A stretch of 64,000 bases of DNA from Gemmatimonadaceae bacterium (GCA_019752115.1 JAIEMN010000002.1:1-64000), one strand, 5' to 3'. Positions 9,503-18,627 are shown, counted from the stretch's first letter. Numbers and translations are program-made. The notes: generated by a model not told the origin, from the sequence alone.

Positions 9503-9527
9503 GGCCCCGCCTTCGAAGCGCGGGGCC
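9503..9527. other. GC-rich hairpin upstream of tRNA-Ala and the photolyase
   Basis: GGCCCCG (9503-9509) pairs with CGGGGCC (9521-9527), with an inner self-complementary CTTCGAAG. On the minus strand it is followed by ATCTTATTCTT, like an intrinsic terminator, yet no minus-strand gene lies upstream of it. It may be a relic of a lost gene. Confidence 0.4.
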
Positions 9528-9586
9528 GTTCGGCTGACAGACGGGTAAGGTAGCCGAAGGTCACCCAGTGTCAAGCGGCGCGCCGG

Positions 9587-11164
9587 GTGGCGCAGTGCTC
9601 GCCACGACCGACGAACAGCGAATCCGGGCACCCCGCTGCGGTGTCGGACGTTGTGAGCCCGCCCCCGTGTGGTCCTCGTGTCCTTCAGCTCCCGGTTGTG
9701 CCCGCGCTTCATGCCCTCGAGGCGGACTATGTCCGCGACCAACTCGTCCCCCGCACCGTTGACGTGAACGGCAAGGCGTATCGCCCGGATGGCGAGTACG
9801 TGCTGTACTGGATGCAGTCCACGCATCGACTGGAAGAGAACTGGGGGCTGCGCGCCGCCATTCGCACGGCGAATCGGCTCAAGCTCCCCGTTGTGATCCA
9901 TCAGGGGCTCGATCCGACGTATCCGCACGCCAGCGATCGACACCACACGTTCATCCTGCAGGGCGCGCGTGACACGGCGCGCGATGCGGCGGCGCGCGGG
10001 CTGCACTATCAGTTCGTGTTGCGCCGCCGGCGCGACGGCGATCGCCGTGTGGTGGATCGACTCGCTGCGCGCGCGTATGTGGTGATCACCGATCTCTATC
10101 CCACCGCCGGGATTCGCGAACGCGTCGCGCGCTTCGCCGAACGGTGTGCCTGCCGCGTGCTCGCCATCGACAGTGTATGCACCGTGCCGAGCGGCCTCTT
10201 TGTGAAGGCGGAATTTGCGGCGCGCACGATTCGCCCCAAGCTGGCCAAGCTCATCGACCATGCCATCGAGCCGGTCGACGAGGGCGCGCCGCTCGTGGCG
10301 GTGAGCGAGCGCCTGCGCGCGTCGCTCCGCGAGACGATCGCCGCAGGCGGTGGGCTGGCGCCGCTGCCGATTGACACGATGAGCGACGCCGACGTCGCGC
10401 GTGAGATAGCCGCGTGCGAGATCGATCACACCGTCCCCGCCGTGCCGCTCACAGGTGGCCGTGCGGCGGCCGACGCGCGGTGGCAGCAGTTCCTCACGCA
10501 GCATCTCGCCGGCTACGACGAACAGCGCAACGAAGCGGGGAACGGCGAGGGCACGTCACGCCTGTCGCCCTACCTGCACTTCGGCCATATCCCCTCGGCG
10601 CGGCTGGTGCGCGACGCGCGAGCCAGCGGCGCCCGCGCGGCCGATATCGACGCCTTCGTGCAGCAGGTCACCACGTGGCGTGAGCTCGCCTACAACTGGT
10701 GTGTGCGCACCCCGCAGTTCGATGCACTCGCCGCGCTCCCCGACTGGGTGCAGCGCACGATGGCCGAGCACGTGAACGACCCGCGCCCGGTGCTGTACGA
10801 TCTCGCCACGCTCGAAGCCGCGCGCACCGGCGATCGCCTCTGGAATGCCGCGCAGCATGAACTCGTGCACGAGGGGATCATCCACAATTACCCACGCATG
10901 CTCTGGGGCAAGACGCTACTGCTCTGGACCGAGAGCTACGAGCAGGCGCGCACGTGGATGTTTCACCTGAACGACAAGTACGCCCTCGACGGCCGCGACC
11001 CGAACAGCGTCGGCGGCATCATGTGGTGCCTCGGTCTCTGGGACCGCCCCTGGGGCAACAAACCCGTGTGGGGCGGGATCCGGCCGATGGTGACACACCG
11101 GGCGCGGATGAAGTTCGATGTGGAGGCGTATGTGGGGAGAGTGACGGGGGCGCGGCTGCTGTAG
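9587..11164 (+). CDS. phr: Class II CPD photolyase
   Basis: Flavin-dependent enzyme that uses blue light to split cyclobutane pyrimidine dimers. The open frame gives 525 residues, but the first 60 or so are not typical, and translation may begin later (a GTG near 9700 is in reach). The conserved photolyase part starts around YVLYWMQSTHRLEENWGL. The class II signatures are in the C-terminal FAD domain: SRLSPYLHFG, WRELAYNW, a WNAAQHELVHEG segment, RMLWGKTLLLWTESYEQA, and LNDKYALDGRDPNSVGGI. The last of these binds flavin and DNA. The tRNA-Ala gene lies upstream on the opposite strand, and a large word-palindrome follows. Confidence 0.9.
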   Translation: MAQCSPRPTNSESGHPAAVSDVVSPPPCGPRVLQLPVVPALHALEADYVRDQLVPRTVDVNGKAYRPDGEYVLYWMQSTHRLEENWGLRAAIRTANRLKLPVVIHQGLDPTYPHASDRHHTFILQGARDTARDAAARGLHYQFVLRRRRDGDRRVVDRLAARAYVVITDLYPTAGIRERVARFAERCACRVLAIDSVCTVPSGLFVKAEFAARTIRPKLAKLIDHAIEPVDEGAPLVAVSERLRASLRETIAAGGGLAPLPIDTMSDADVAREIAACEIDHTVPAVPLTGGRAAADARWQQFLTQHLAGYDEQRNEAGNGEGTSRLSPYLHFGHIPSARLVRDARASGARAADIDAFVQQVTTWRELAYNWCVRTPQFDALAALPDWVQRTMAEHVNDPRPVLYDLATLEAARTGDRLWNAAQHELVHEGIIHNYPRMLWGKTLLLWTESYEQARTWMFHLNDKYALDGRDPNSVGGIMWCLGLWDRPWGNKPVWGGIRPMVTHRARMKFDVEAYVGRVTGARLL

Positions 11165-11188
11165 GGCGGCGCTGGACACCGCGGCACA

Positions 11189-11347
11189 GCGGAAGCCTGT
11201 ACTTCGGAAGCTGGACATCGGGAGCTGGACATCGGGATACGGCGGGCCGGTGACAACGCGCCCGCTTCCCATCACGTTTCCCTCCAGCCCCCCGCCGTCC
11301 CCGTTGTCCAGCTTCCGCCGTCCAGCTTCCGCCCTACAGGCTTCCGC
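11189..11347. repeat. Word-palindrome, family 1, copy A
   Basis: Two arms, 11189-11245 and 11292-11347, are inverted copies of each other at about 48 of 57 positions. The right arm contains the 14-bp word GTCCAGCTTCCGCC twice in tandem, then CTACAGGCTTCCGC. The left arm carries the complementary words, with AGCTGGACATCGGG twice. It lies between two plus-strand genes. Its outer ends match copy B at 46221-46336. Confidence 0.8.
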
Positions 11348-11365
11348 AGTTCACATCCCCCGCAC

Positions 11366-12352
11366 ATGGCCCTCCTCAACCACTCCATCCTCCCCACCCT
11401 CGACGCCGTGCGCGCCGCTGAGCGGCATGTGCGGGAGGTGATGCCGCCGAGCCGTCTGGTGCGCAACGATGTGCTCTCGGCGACGACCGGGCAGGAGGTG
11501 TTCTTCAAGCTCGAGCTCGAGAACCCGACGGGGTCGTTCAAGGTGCGGGGGGCGTTCAATGTGCTCGCCGGTCTCTCCGACGCGGATCGGGCGAAAGGGG
11601 TGGTGGCGTCGAGTGCCGGCAATCACGGACTCGGCGTGGCGTATGCCGCGAAGGCGTTTCACACCCCCGCGATGCTCTACGTCCCCACCACGGCGCCGCA
11701 GGTCAAGAAGGACGGGATCCGCGCCCTCGGCACCACGGTGAACGACGAGGCGGCGGATTACGACGTGGCGATGGTGATGGCGAAGGCGCATGCGGCGCGC
11801 GAAGGGATTCGCTTCATCAATCCGTGCCTCGGCGTGGACTTGCTCGCGGGTCAGGGCACCGTCGCCCTGGAGCTGCTGGAGCAGCTGCCGGATGTCTGCA
11901 CCGTGTTGATCTGCACCGGCGGCGGTGGGTTGCTCGGCGGCATGGGGGCGGTGCTGCGCGAACTCGCGCCCCACGTGCGCATCATCGGCGTGCAGAGCGT
12001 CGAAACGGCGGCGATGCAGCGCAGCGTCGCGGCGGGGCATGTGGTCGATGTCACCGTCACCCCGACGCTCGCCGACGGGCTCTCCGGTCAGATCGACGAC
12101 GATGCGCTCTACATCGGGCAGGTGTGTGCCGATGAACTGGTGCTGGTGACCGAAGAGGAGATCGGCGAAACGATCGCCTGGCTGCACCGCACCACCGGCA
12201 TGGCGGTCGAAGGCGCCGGCGCCGTCACCGTGGCGGCATTGCGCCACGACAAGATCCGGGATCTCGTGGGGCCGGTCGCCGCAATCGTGAGCGGCCGAAA
12301 CATCGACCCGACGCGCCTGCAGGCGCAGCTGGACCGCTACCCCACGCCGTAA
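11366..12352 (+). CDS. Threonine/serine dehydratase-like PLP enzyme
   Basis: Encodes 328 residues of the fold type II PLP family. These cytoplasmic enzymes deaminate threonine or serine to 2-oxo acids and ammonia; some members are racemases. The PLP lysine is K59 in NPTGSFKVRGA, SSAGNHGLGVA is the conserved Asn/Gly loop, and the phosphate-binding glycine loop is CTGGGGLLGG. The ACT regulatory domain of biosynthetic IlvA is absent, which favours a catabolic dehydratase or a serine racemase. The C-terminus ends soon after AIVSGRNID, as in the catabolic group. The start is the ATG just after the word-palindrome; no strong ribosome-binding site is visible. Confidence 0.85.
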   Translation: MALLNHSILPTLDAVRAAERHVREVMPPSRLVRNDVLSATTGQEVFFKLELENPTGSFKVRGAFNVLAGLSDADRAKGVVASSAGNHGLGVAYAAKAFHTPAMLYVPTTAPQVKKDGIRALGTTVNDEAADYDVAMVMAKAHAAREGIRFINPCLGVDLLAGQGTVALELLEQLPDVCTVLICTGGGGLLGGMGAVLRELAPHVRIIGVQSVETAAMQRSVAAGHVVDVTVTPTLADGLSGQIDDDALYIGQVCADELVLVTEEEIGETIAWLHRTTGMAVEGAGAVTVAALRHDKIRDLVGPVAAIVSGRNIDPTRLQAQLDRYPTP

Positions 12353-12354
12353 GC

Positions 12355-12436
12355 GACCCACAACCCACCACCAAAAACCCGGGACCCTGAACTGATCCGT
12401 TCAGAGTCCCGGGTTCCTGGTACTGGGTCGTGGGTC
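12355..12436. terminator. Long terminator-like word-palindrome, family 2
   Basis: Outer GACCCAC (12355-12361) pairs with GTGGGTC (12430-12436). The inner AACCCGGGAC and CTGAAC pair with GTTCAG and GTCCCGGGTT around TGATCC. The gap between the convergent dehydratase and KGG genes is almost wholly filled by it. The left arm is made of ACCC words. Its core resembles 63390-63438. Confidence 0.75.
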
Positions 12437-12437
12437 T

Positions 12438-12797
12438 TTAGCGCGCCGACGACTCGTCCTGCCGCCCCAGCTCCGGCCGACGGTCGGCCGGCATCGCCGG
12501 ACGTCGCTCGGCGTCGCGGGCGACCTGCATCGGCACCTCGCGGTCCGACATCCTCGCCTGGCGGGCCTGACGGGCTGCCGCCGAGCGCGACTCCCCACCC
12601 TCACGGCCAATGGCGGCCATGTGGGCACGATCGCGACTCACGGTCACCCCGCCCTTCCGCCCGGCTTCCCGGGCTTCGTCGGACGACCACTCGTGGGCCG
12701 TCCCCTTCTCGTGGGCTGCCCGCCCACCTTTGCTAGCGATCTCGCGCTGACGCGCGGGATCCATAGACGCGAATCCGCGTCGGCTCTTTCCGGTCAT
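12438..12797 (-). CDS. KGG-repeat general stress protein (YciG-like)
   Basis: Encodes 119 residues from the ATG at 12797, preceded by a G-rich run. Three copies of the KGG stress repeat are visible: the first in REIASKGGRAAHEKG, the second in EAREAGRKGGVTVS, and a variant, AIGREGGESRSA. The C-terminus is hydrophilic and rich in Arg and Gln (about residues 80-119). KGG proteins such as YciG and Con-10 are small, disordered and induced by stress or stationary phase; no enzymatic activity is known. The gene is convergent with the dehydratase gene and shares its long terminator palindrome. Confidence 0.8.
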   Translation of the reverse strand: MTGKSRRGFASMDPARQREIASKGGRAAHEKGTAHEWSSDEAREAGRKGGVTVSRDRAHMAAIGREGGESRSAAARQARQARMSDREVPMQVARDAERRPAMPADRRPELGRQDESSAR

Positions 12798-13025
12798 ACG
12801 CCCCCCGGCCGTCCGGAAGTGGGAACAAGTGCGATTGTGAAGGCTGGGACATGGTGTCACAGATCCGGCACATCGCGCGATGACAACCGACCTGTACTGC
12901 AAACCATGGGCCGCTGAGTCTCCCATGAGCCGGTGTCGACGGGTATCGCAAACATGGGGCCGCGCAGGCCGTCACGCAGCCGGAACCCCAAACGGCCTTC
13001 GGGCCGGCCCGTCTATATTCCCGGC

Positions 13026-13997
13026 ATGCCGCTGCTCATCCGATTCCTTGGCACCGCCGCCTCCCGCCCGACCGTGGAACGAGGCGTCAGTTCGCTCGCT
13101 GTCATTCGGGAAGGGCAGACTCTGCTGTTTGATTGCGGTGAAGGCACCCAGCGGCAGATGATGCGCTACGGGGTCTCGTTCGCGTTCGAGGATGTGTTCT
13201 TCACCCACATGCACTCGGACCACGTCCTGGGCATCACCGGGCTCGTCCGCACGCTGGCGCTGCAGGGGCGCACGGAACCGCTCCGGGCGTGGGTGCCTCG
13301 TGGCGGCGGCAAAACGTTGCGCCAATGCATCAACCTGGGTGGCGAGCGTACCACGTTTCCGATCGACATCACGGAAGTGGACCCGGGGACCACCATCCCC
13401 CGCGGCGACTACCGGCTGGAGGCGTTCGCCGTGGATCACGCCGGCTCCGCCTCCCTCGGCTGGGCGCTCATCGAAGAGGATCGCCTGGGGCGCTTCAACC
13501 CCGAGCTGGCCCGGGCACTGGGGATCCCGGAAGGGCCGCTCTGGGGGAAGATCCACCGCGGCCAGGCCGTGACCCTGGACGACGGGCGCGTCATCGAGGC
13601 CGCCACCTTGGTCGGGGGCGCCCGGCGTGGCCGCCGGATCGTGCTCACCGGCGATACCCGCCCCTGCGCGAACACGATCGCCATGGCGCACGACGCCGAC
13701 GTCCTGATCCACGAGGCCACCTTCGCCGAGGAAGAGGCCGCGCGCGCCCTGGAAACGGGACACAGCACCGCCCGCGAGGCCGCCGATGTGGCGCGTCAGG
13801 CCCGCGCGCGGCGTCTCGTCCTGACCCACATCAGCGCGCGCTACTCCCGCGACACCCGCGAACTGGAAGTGGAGGCCAAGCGCGTGTTCGCCAACACCAG
13901 CATCGCGAAAGACGGCACCGAGATCGAACTCGGGCTCACCGAAGAACTCGCGACCGACGCCGCCCCGAGCGAACGCGAGACGCCGACCGACGCCTAA
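13026..13997 (+). CDS. rnz: Ribonuclease Z
   Basis: Metallo-beta-lactamase endonuclease that matures tRNA 3' ends in the cytoplasm. Encodes 323 residues from the ATG at 13026; the family usually starts exactly here (MPLLIRFLGTAASRP). The zinc ligands are in FFTHMHSDH (H61, H63, D65, H66); further motifs are DCGEGTQRQ (36-44), GDTRPC, HEATF, GHSTAREAA and a late LTHIS. No Shine-Dalgarno is visible. TATATT lies six bases before the ATG, so the mRNA may be leaderless. The last four bases overlap the end of the convergent MFS gene. An exosite arm is present as PEGPLWGKIHRG. Confidence 0.93.
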   Translation: MPLLIRFLGTAASRPTVERGVSSLAVIREGQTLLFDCGEGTQRQMMRYGVSFAFEDVFFTHMHSDHVLGITGLVRTLALQGRTEPLRAWVPRGGGKTLRQCINLGGERTTFPIDITEVDPGTTIPRGDYRLEAFAVDHAGSASLGWALIEEDRLGRFNPELARALGIPEGPLWGKIHRGQAVTLDDGRVIEAATLVGGARRGRRIVLTGDTRPCANTIAMAHDADVLIHEATFAEEEAARALETGHSTAREAADVARQARARRLVLTHISARYSRDTRELEVEAKRVFANTSIAKDGTEIELGLTEELATDAAPSERETPTDA

Positions 13998-15286
13998 CTG
14001 TCGGTCCGGATGTCCCGCAGGCGCCGCAGCGACGGGACGGCGATCGCGGTGGTCGCCACGACACCCAGCGTGGCGATGCCCCCGACCACCACGCTCGTCA
14101 CCGCGCCCCACCAGCGCGCGGTGAGCCCGCTTTCAAAGGCGCCGATTTCATTGGACGAGCCGATGAAGATCTGATTCACCCCACTCACGCGACCGAGCAG
14201 CGATTCGGGCGTGCGCAGCTGCAGCATGAGGCTGCGAATCACGACGCTCACCATATCGAAGGCCCCGCCCAGCGCGAGCAGCGCAAGCGACAGCGGAAAA
14301 CTCTTCGAGAGGCCGAAGCCAATCGTACAGACGCCAAAGCCGGCCACGGCCAGCAGCAGATTGCGCCCCGTCTTGGCGAACGGCGGGAAGCGCGTCAGCA
14401 GGATGCCGGTGGTCACGGCCCCCAGACTGGGCGCGGCGCGCAGCAGCCCGAGCCCGGTGGGACCGGCCTTGAGGATCTCCCCCGAAAACACCGGCAGCAG
14501 CGCCACCGCGCCGCCGAAGAGCACCGAGAAGAGATCGAGCGCGAGCGCACTCAGGAGCAGCGGTTCGCTGAAGACAAAGCGCAGGCCACCGAGGATCGCC
14601 TCACCCATCGGTTCATCGGTGACCTCGCGTACCGGTGAGCGATGGCGCACGGTCGTGAGGACGAACACCGCGGCGGTCATCAGCACGGCGTCCACGACGT
14701 ACGCCAGCGTGCTCCCGCCAATCGCGTACAGCAATCCACCCAGCGCAGGACCGAGCACAGCGGCCAGCTGCCAGCTGCCACTGCGCCACGTGATCGCATT
14801 GCTGTAGAGCGCGCGCGGCACGAGCTCGGCGCTGAGGGCTTGCCGCGCTGGCTGCAGAAACGCGCGCGCCACGCCACTGACCACGATCACGGCATAGATC
14901 GCGCGCACGCGCGCACTCGACACCATCGACGCGAGGCCGAGCGGCGTGGGATGGGCGAGCCACCAGAGCGCGACGCTGCACGCCACGAGCACCGACAGCG
15001 CCAGCAGCGAAATGCGGCGGCGATCGTGCGTATCGGCAAAGTGGCCGGCAAAGAGCGACATGCTGATGGCCGGCAGCGCTTCGGCCAGACCGATCAGCCC
15101 GAGCGCCAGCGGATCATGCGTGAGGTCATAGACCTGCCATCCGACCACGGTCCCCTGGATCTGGATGCCCAGGGTGAGCGTAAAGAGCGCCAGGATGTAG
15201 CGGCCGAAATTCGGCACGCGCAGCGCTGCAAAGGTGTCGGCGCGGGCGGTCGTGGACGCCGCCGCGTCAGATGGTCGATCGGGCAT
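13994..15286 (-). CDS. MFS exporter (EntS-like)
   Basis: Encodes 430 residues with about twelve hydrophobic helices. After a short Ala-rich N-terminus, FAALRVPNFGRYILA and the QGTVVGWQVYDLTHDPLALG segment are characteristic of the EntS/MFS_3 exporter branch. The loop between helices 2 and 3 reads GHFADTHDRRR, the usual MFS signature A. Members export siderophores, macrolides or other small molecules; the substrate cannot be told here. It is convergent with and overlaps rnz by four bases, and lies 29 bp downstream of the outer-membrane gene on the same strand. No regulator is adjacent. Confidence 0.8.
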   Translation of the reverse strand: MPDRPSDAAASTTARADTFAALRVPNFGRYILALFTLTLGIQIQGTVVGWQVYDLTHDPLALGLIGLAEALPAISMSLFAGHFADTHDRRRISLLALSVLVACSVALWWLAHPTPLGLASMVSSARVRAIYAVIVVSGVARAFLQPARQALSAELVPRALYSNAITWRSGSWQLAAVLGPALGGLLYAIGGSTLAYVVDAVLMTAAVFVLTTVRHRSPVREVTDEPMGEAILGGLRFVFSEPLLLSALALDLFSVLFGGAVALLPVFSGEILKAGPTGLGLLRAAPSLGAVTTGILLTRFPPFAKTGRNLLLAVAGFGVCTIGFGLSKSFPLSLALLALGGAFDMVSVVIRSLMLQLRTPESLLGRVSGVNQIFIGSSNEIGAFESGLTARWWGAVTSVVVGGIATLGVVATTAIAVPSLRRLRDIRTDS

Positions 15287-15315
15287 CCGCCCAATCTAGT
15301 CGCGCCCGCGCGCCC

Positions 15316-17112
15316 CTACGGCCAGCTGACCAGACCGTCCGGGTGTGTCGCTTCACGCCCCGCCGCGATATCGCGGGGCTCGCGCCAGAAGGTCCGCGTG
15401 CGATCGGTGATGGTCAGGCGCACCACGATCCGCTGCGGTGTCGCGCCCGGGAGCGCGGCGGCCAGCGGCACCCCCACATCCACCCGATAGAGCCGCCGCG
15501 CTTCGGGCGGCGACACCAGGACGCCGAGCCCCACCACCGACTGCCACGGCGTATCGGTCGCATAGGGCACAAAGTCGTCGGCCCACAGGCGCCCGGCCTG
15601 CGCGAACACCGCCAGCCCGATATCCATCGGCATCCGCGCGGGGGCCACCCACGAGGGGAGCAGCACCCGCTGCTCGGCTTGCACCACCGCCCGGCGCGCG
15701 CCGGTCACCAGCGAGCGCCGGTATCCCAGAACGCCACCGTCCACGTCGGCCAGGCTCAGCTGAAACGGCGACTGCACGCGCCACGCGGCACTCGCGTCGG
15801 CGGTCAGGACGGTCGTGACGCGCGCCGCGGGCTTGAGGTAGAGCGCGCTGTGCCCGCTCACCACCTGCCCGTCCCACCGGTTCGTGCGCAGATCCCGACG
15901 GGCTTCCCCGCGGAACTGCATGGCGCCGAACGACCGTGCGCCGCCGGTGCCGGCGTAGCCATCGATGGCCACAAACTGATCGCGATCACGCAGAGCCGCG
16001 ACCGGCACCGACTGCCCGAGTTGCACGCTCCACTGCGAGCCGACGCGGACATCCTGCACCGCCCGCAGGGCATCGAAGCCGCGCACCACCACAAAGCGCG
16101 AGCGGTCGAGACCAGCGAGCAGGTTCACGCGCGCGACGCGCTGCACGCGGAAGCCGGTGGCCACGGGTGTGCCCGAGTCGGCCACGAAGCCGAAGGCCGA
16201 CGGGCGCATCGCCGTGCCGGTGGCATCGAGCGTGGCCGTCGCCACGGCCAGCCCGAGAATGCGCTCGCCGAAGGCGCCTGCGGTGCGTCGCGTGGCGCCG
16301 AACATTGTGACCGCCTGCGACACGGGCACCGAGATCAGCGATTCATCGACGCGGCGCAGCGGGGCATACCCGAGCGAGCGATCTACGCTCGCGATGAACG
16401 CCACCCGCTGCGACGCGGTGTAGATGGGGCGCGCAATCGCCGCGTGCACGTCATAGCCATCGAGCGTCCGACGTGCCGCCAGCTGCAGCTGCTGCGGCCG
16501 TCCGGCGAAGAGACGATCGACATAGCGCACGCCCATCGCGTTCTGGTAGCCGCCGCCTTCGCGCCACTCCACTTCGGCGATGCGCGCCGTCCCGCCGAGA
16601 TTCAGCGCGCCGACCTTGCCGCCCCGGAGCGGCATCTCGCTGCTCTGCACGTAGGGGGCGAGCGCCACGTTGGACTCGTCGGCCGTTTCCACGTCCACCC
16701 GCACGCCGTGCGGATCATCGATCGCCCGCACCTCGACGTGACTGAAGATGCGCTGCGCGCGCAGCACGCGTTCCGCCTCCTCGAGCAGGGCTGGCGTGCA
16801 CACAACGCCCGTATCGAGTGGCAGAAAGCGGCGCACGATTTCGGGGCGCGTCGTGGTCTGCAGCAGCGACTGCGCATCGGCCAACGAGCGGAGCGCCGAC
16901 GGGAGCGCGGCCTCGGCGGCGGGCGCGGTGTGCACGTCGATCGCGACGATGCGCCGACCGGTACAGTCGTTCTCCCCGGTGGTGGTCAGCCCGACGACCT
17001 GCGCGCCGATACGGCCGCCGGCGAGCAGGACGCCCATGCCGCCGCACACGCCAGCGGCCCACGCCGCACGCGAGGCGCGGCGAGGGACAAGACGCAGAGT
17101 CGGGCGCGGCAT
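15316..17112 (-). CDS. Outer-membrane barrel protein with POTRA-like N-terminus
   Basis: About 598 residues from the ATG at 17112 (MPRPTLRLVPRR); an earlier ATG at 17196 adds 28 residues before the signal peptide. A signal sequence runs to about GRIGAQ. A POTRA-like module follows: RRIVAIDVHT, a helix ending VVCTPALLEEAERVL, and IFSHVEVRAID. The rest has alternating hydrophobic residues typical of a transmembrane beta-barrel and ends with the barrel-like QRIVVRLTI and aromatic strands. It may be a diverged Omp85/TamA-type protein, but the canonical VRGY barrel motif is not obvious. It might insert outer-membrane proteins or act as a lineage-specific porin. Confidence 0.55.
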   Translation of the reverse strand: MPRPTLRLVPRRASRAAWAAGVCGGMGVLLAGGRIGAQVVGLTTTGENDCTGRRIVAIDVHTAPAAEAALPSALRSLADAQSLLQTTTRPEIVRRFLPLDTGVVCTPALLEEAERVLRAQRIFSHVEVRAIDDPHGVRVDVETADESNVALAPYVQSSEMPLRGGKVGALNLGGTARIAEVEWREGGGYQNAMGVRYVDRLFAGRPQQLQLAARRTLDGYDVHAAIARPIYTASQRVAFIASVDRSLGYAPLRRVDESLISVPVSQAVTMFGATRRTAGAFGERILGLAVATATLDATGTAMRPSAFGFVADSGTPVATGFRVQRVARVNLLAGLDRSRFVVVRGFDALRAVQDVRVGSQWSVQLGQSVPVAALRDRDQFVAIDGYAGTGGARSFGAMQFRGEARRDLRTNRWDGQVVSGHSALYLKPAARVTTVLTADASAAWRVQSPFQLSLADVDGGVLGYRRSLVTGARRAVVQAEQRVLLPSWVAPARMPMDIGLAVFAQAGRLWADDFVPYATDTPWQSVVGLGVLVSPPEARRLYRVDVGVPLAAALPGATPQRIVVRLTITDRTRTFWREPRDIAAGREATHPDGLVSWP

Positions 17113-17378
17113 TCGTGACACCAATCGGCGACCAGCAAGGGGGAATTCCGGTCGGGCCGTCATCGACGACCCGGGTCGTAACAGCACCGGTGGCACGCGC
17201 GCCCTGACCCCTTCGCCGAGTGGCGAAATCTTAATGACGCGGTACTGCCGGCCCGCTGCATTTCATGACACCTGACGATTGACCGCCCCTACGGATTCGG
17301 CGACGTTACAGCCGTTGTCGGTGCCCTCACACCGGCGGCCCTCGCCGTCCCGCTCAACGGCTCCCCTCATCGATCCGC

Positions 17379-18623
17379 ATGCCTAGGCTCTGCCGAGTGA
17401 TCCGCCGCGACGCGGACCGCCCGACCGTGAATACGCTCGTTCGTGCCCCGGGTCAGGTCCTTGCCGGGGGGCTGCTGTCGACCCTGCTGCTGGCGTGCGC
17501 CGGCGCCGGCGAGATGCCGACGGCACCGTCGACGCTCGTCGCGAACACCTCCGCCGAGGTCACGGGCGCACTGCCCGCCCTGACGAGCGAGAACGTGTTC
17601 CAGCGCGGCGTGGCCGCGATGAGCATCCCTACGTATGACGGGTCGGGCGAGGCGGTTCATCCCGACGTGGTGAGCTTTCCCGAGGCATGGAACGGTTTCC
17701 GCTACTGGAGCGCGTTCACACCGTACAAGAACAGCGCGATCACGCTCGAGAATCCGTCGCTGCTGGGCAGCCAGGATGGCCGTCGGTGGGAGAGCCCCAC
17801 ATCGAGCTTTGCACCGCTCGTGAAGGCGTCGCACGGGCATCTGTCCGACCCGGACATGATCTTCGAGCGCGCCAGTCGCCAGCTGTGGATGTACTATCGC
17901 GAAGTCGAACTGCAGGGCGGCAAGCCCGGCGGGGCGCATGTCGCCGATCACATCTGGTTGACGCGCAGCAGCGATGGGCGCCAGTGGGACACGCCCGTCG
18001 AGCTGTTTGCCGATAAAGGCAAGTACGTGGTGTCGCCGAGCATCGTGCAGCACCCGACCGATGGGTTTCAGCTCTTCGCCGTGGATGCGGGCACGGGCGG
18101 CTGCAACGCCGCGACCACGCGCCTGGTCCGGCGCCAGTCGGCCGATGGGCTTACGTGGAGCGACGCCAAGGCGGTGCGCTTCACGCAGACCGGCTTTCAG
18201 CCGTGGCATCTCGACGTACAGTATGTCGCCGATCGCGGCGAGTACTGGGCCTTCGTGGTCGCCTACCCCACGGGCAAGGGGTGCCACGCGAGCAGCCTGT
18301 TCCTCGCCACGAGCCGTGATGGCGAGACATGGACCACGTATCCACGTCCGATCCTCGCCCCGCGAGAGTTCGCGGCGTTCGGGACGACGGTCTATCGGTC
18401 CACGTTCGCGGCCGAGGGTGACTCGGTCAGCATCTGGTACAGTGGGGCGCGGCAGACGCGGCGCGGGACGCGCGCGCGCGGCGCCGTGCTGCAGTGGAGC
18501 CTCGCGGCGGCGCGAACCAGCGTGGCAACGTTGTTCACCCGCGTGGCCGACAAGTCGGGACTCACGCGCCTCTCGCTGGCCCCGGCCGCGGGCGCGGCCG
18601 TCGTCGGCGTCACCCCTCCCTGA
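17379..18623 (+). CDS. Secreted lipoprotein, beta-propeller/GH43-like
   Basis: Encodes 414 residues from the ATG at 17379. A GTG at 17427 gives a cleaner lipoprotein signal ending LLLAC, so the mature lipid-anchored form has about 375 residues. Repeated motifs suggest a propeller of the sialidase/GH43 type: SQDGRRWESP, SSDGRQWDTP, SADGLTWSDA and TSRDGETWTTYP resemble Asp-box repeats, and SHGHLSDPDMIFE fits an active-site blade. The likely job is binding or cleaving extracellular glycans. It lies directly upstream of a glycosyltransferase and a membrane acyltransferase in the same direction, so the three probably form an envelope-glycan operon. Confidence 0.65.
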   Translation: MPRLCRVIRRDADRPTVNTLVRAPGQVLAGGLLSTLLLACAGAGEMPTAPSTLVANTSAEVTGALPALTSENVFQRGVAAMSIPTYDGSGEAVHPDVVSFPEAWNGFRYWSAFTPYKNSAITLENPSLLGSQDGRRWESPTSSFAPLVKASHGHLSDPDMIFERASRQLWMYYREVELQGGKPGGAHVADHIWLTRSSDGRQWDTPVELFADKGKYVVSPSIVQHPTDGFQLFAVDAGTGGCNAATTRLVRRQSADGLTWSDAKAVRFTQTGFQPWHLDVQYVADRGEYWAFVVAYPTGKGCHASSLFLATSRDGETWTTYPRPILAPREFAAFGTTVYRSTFAAEGDSVSIWYSGARQTRRGTRARGAVLQWSLAAARTSVATLFTRVADKSGLTRLSLAPAAGAAVVGVTPP

Positions 18624-18627
18624 TCGC

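Noticed and set aside
17974-18627. Upstream extension of the glycosyltransferase frame
   Set aside because: It overlaps the lipoprotein out of frame and has no protein-like sense; family homology starts at the ATG at 18628.
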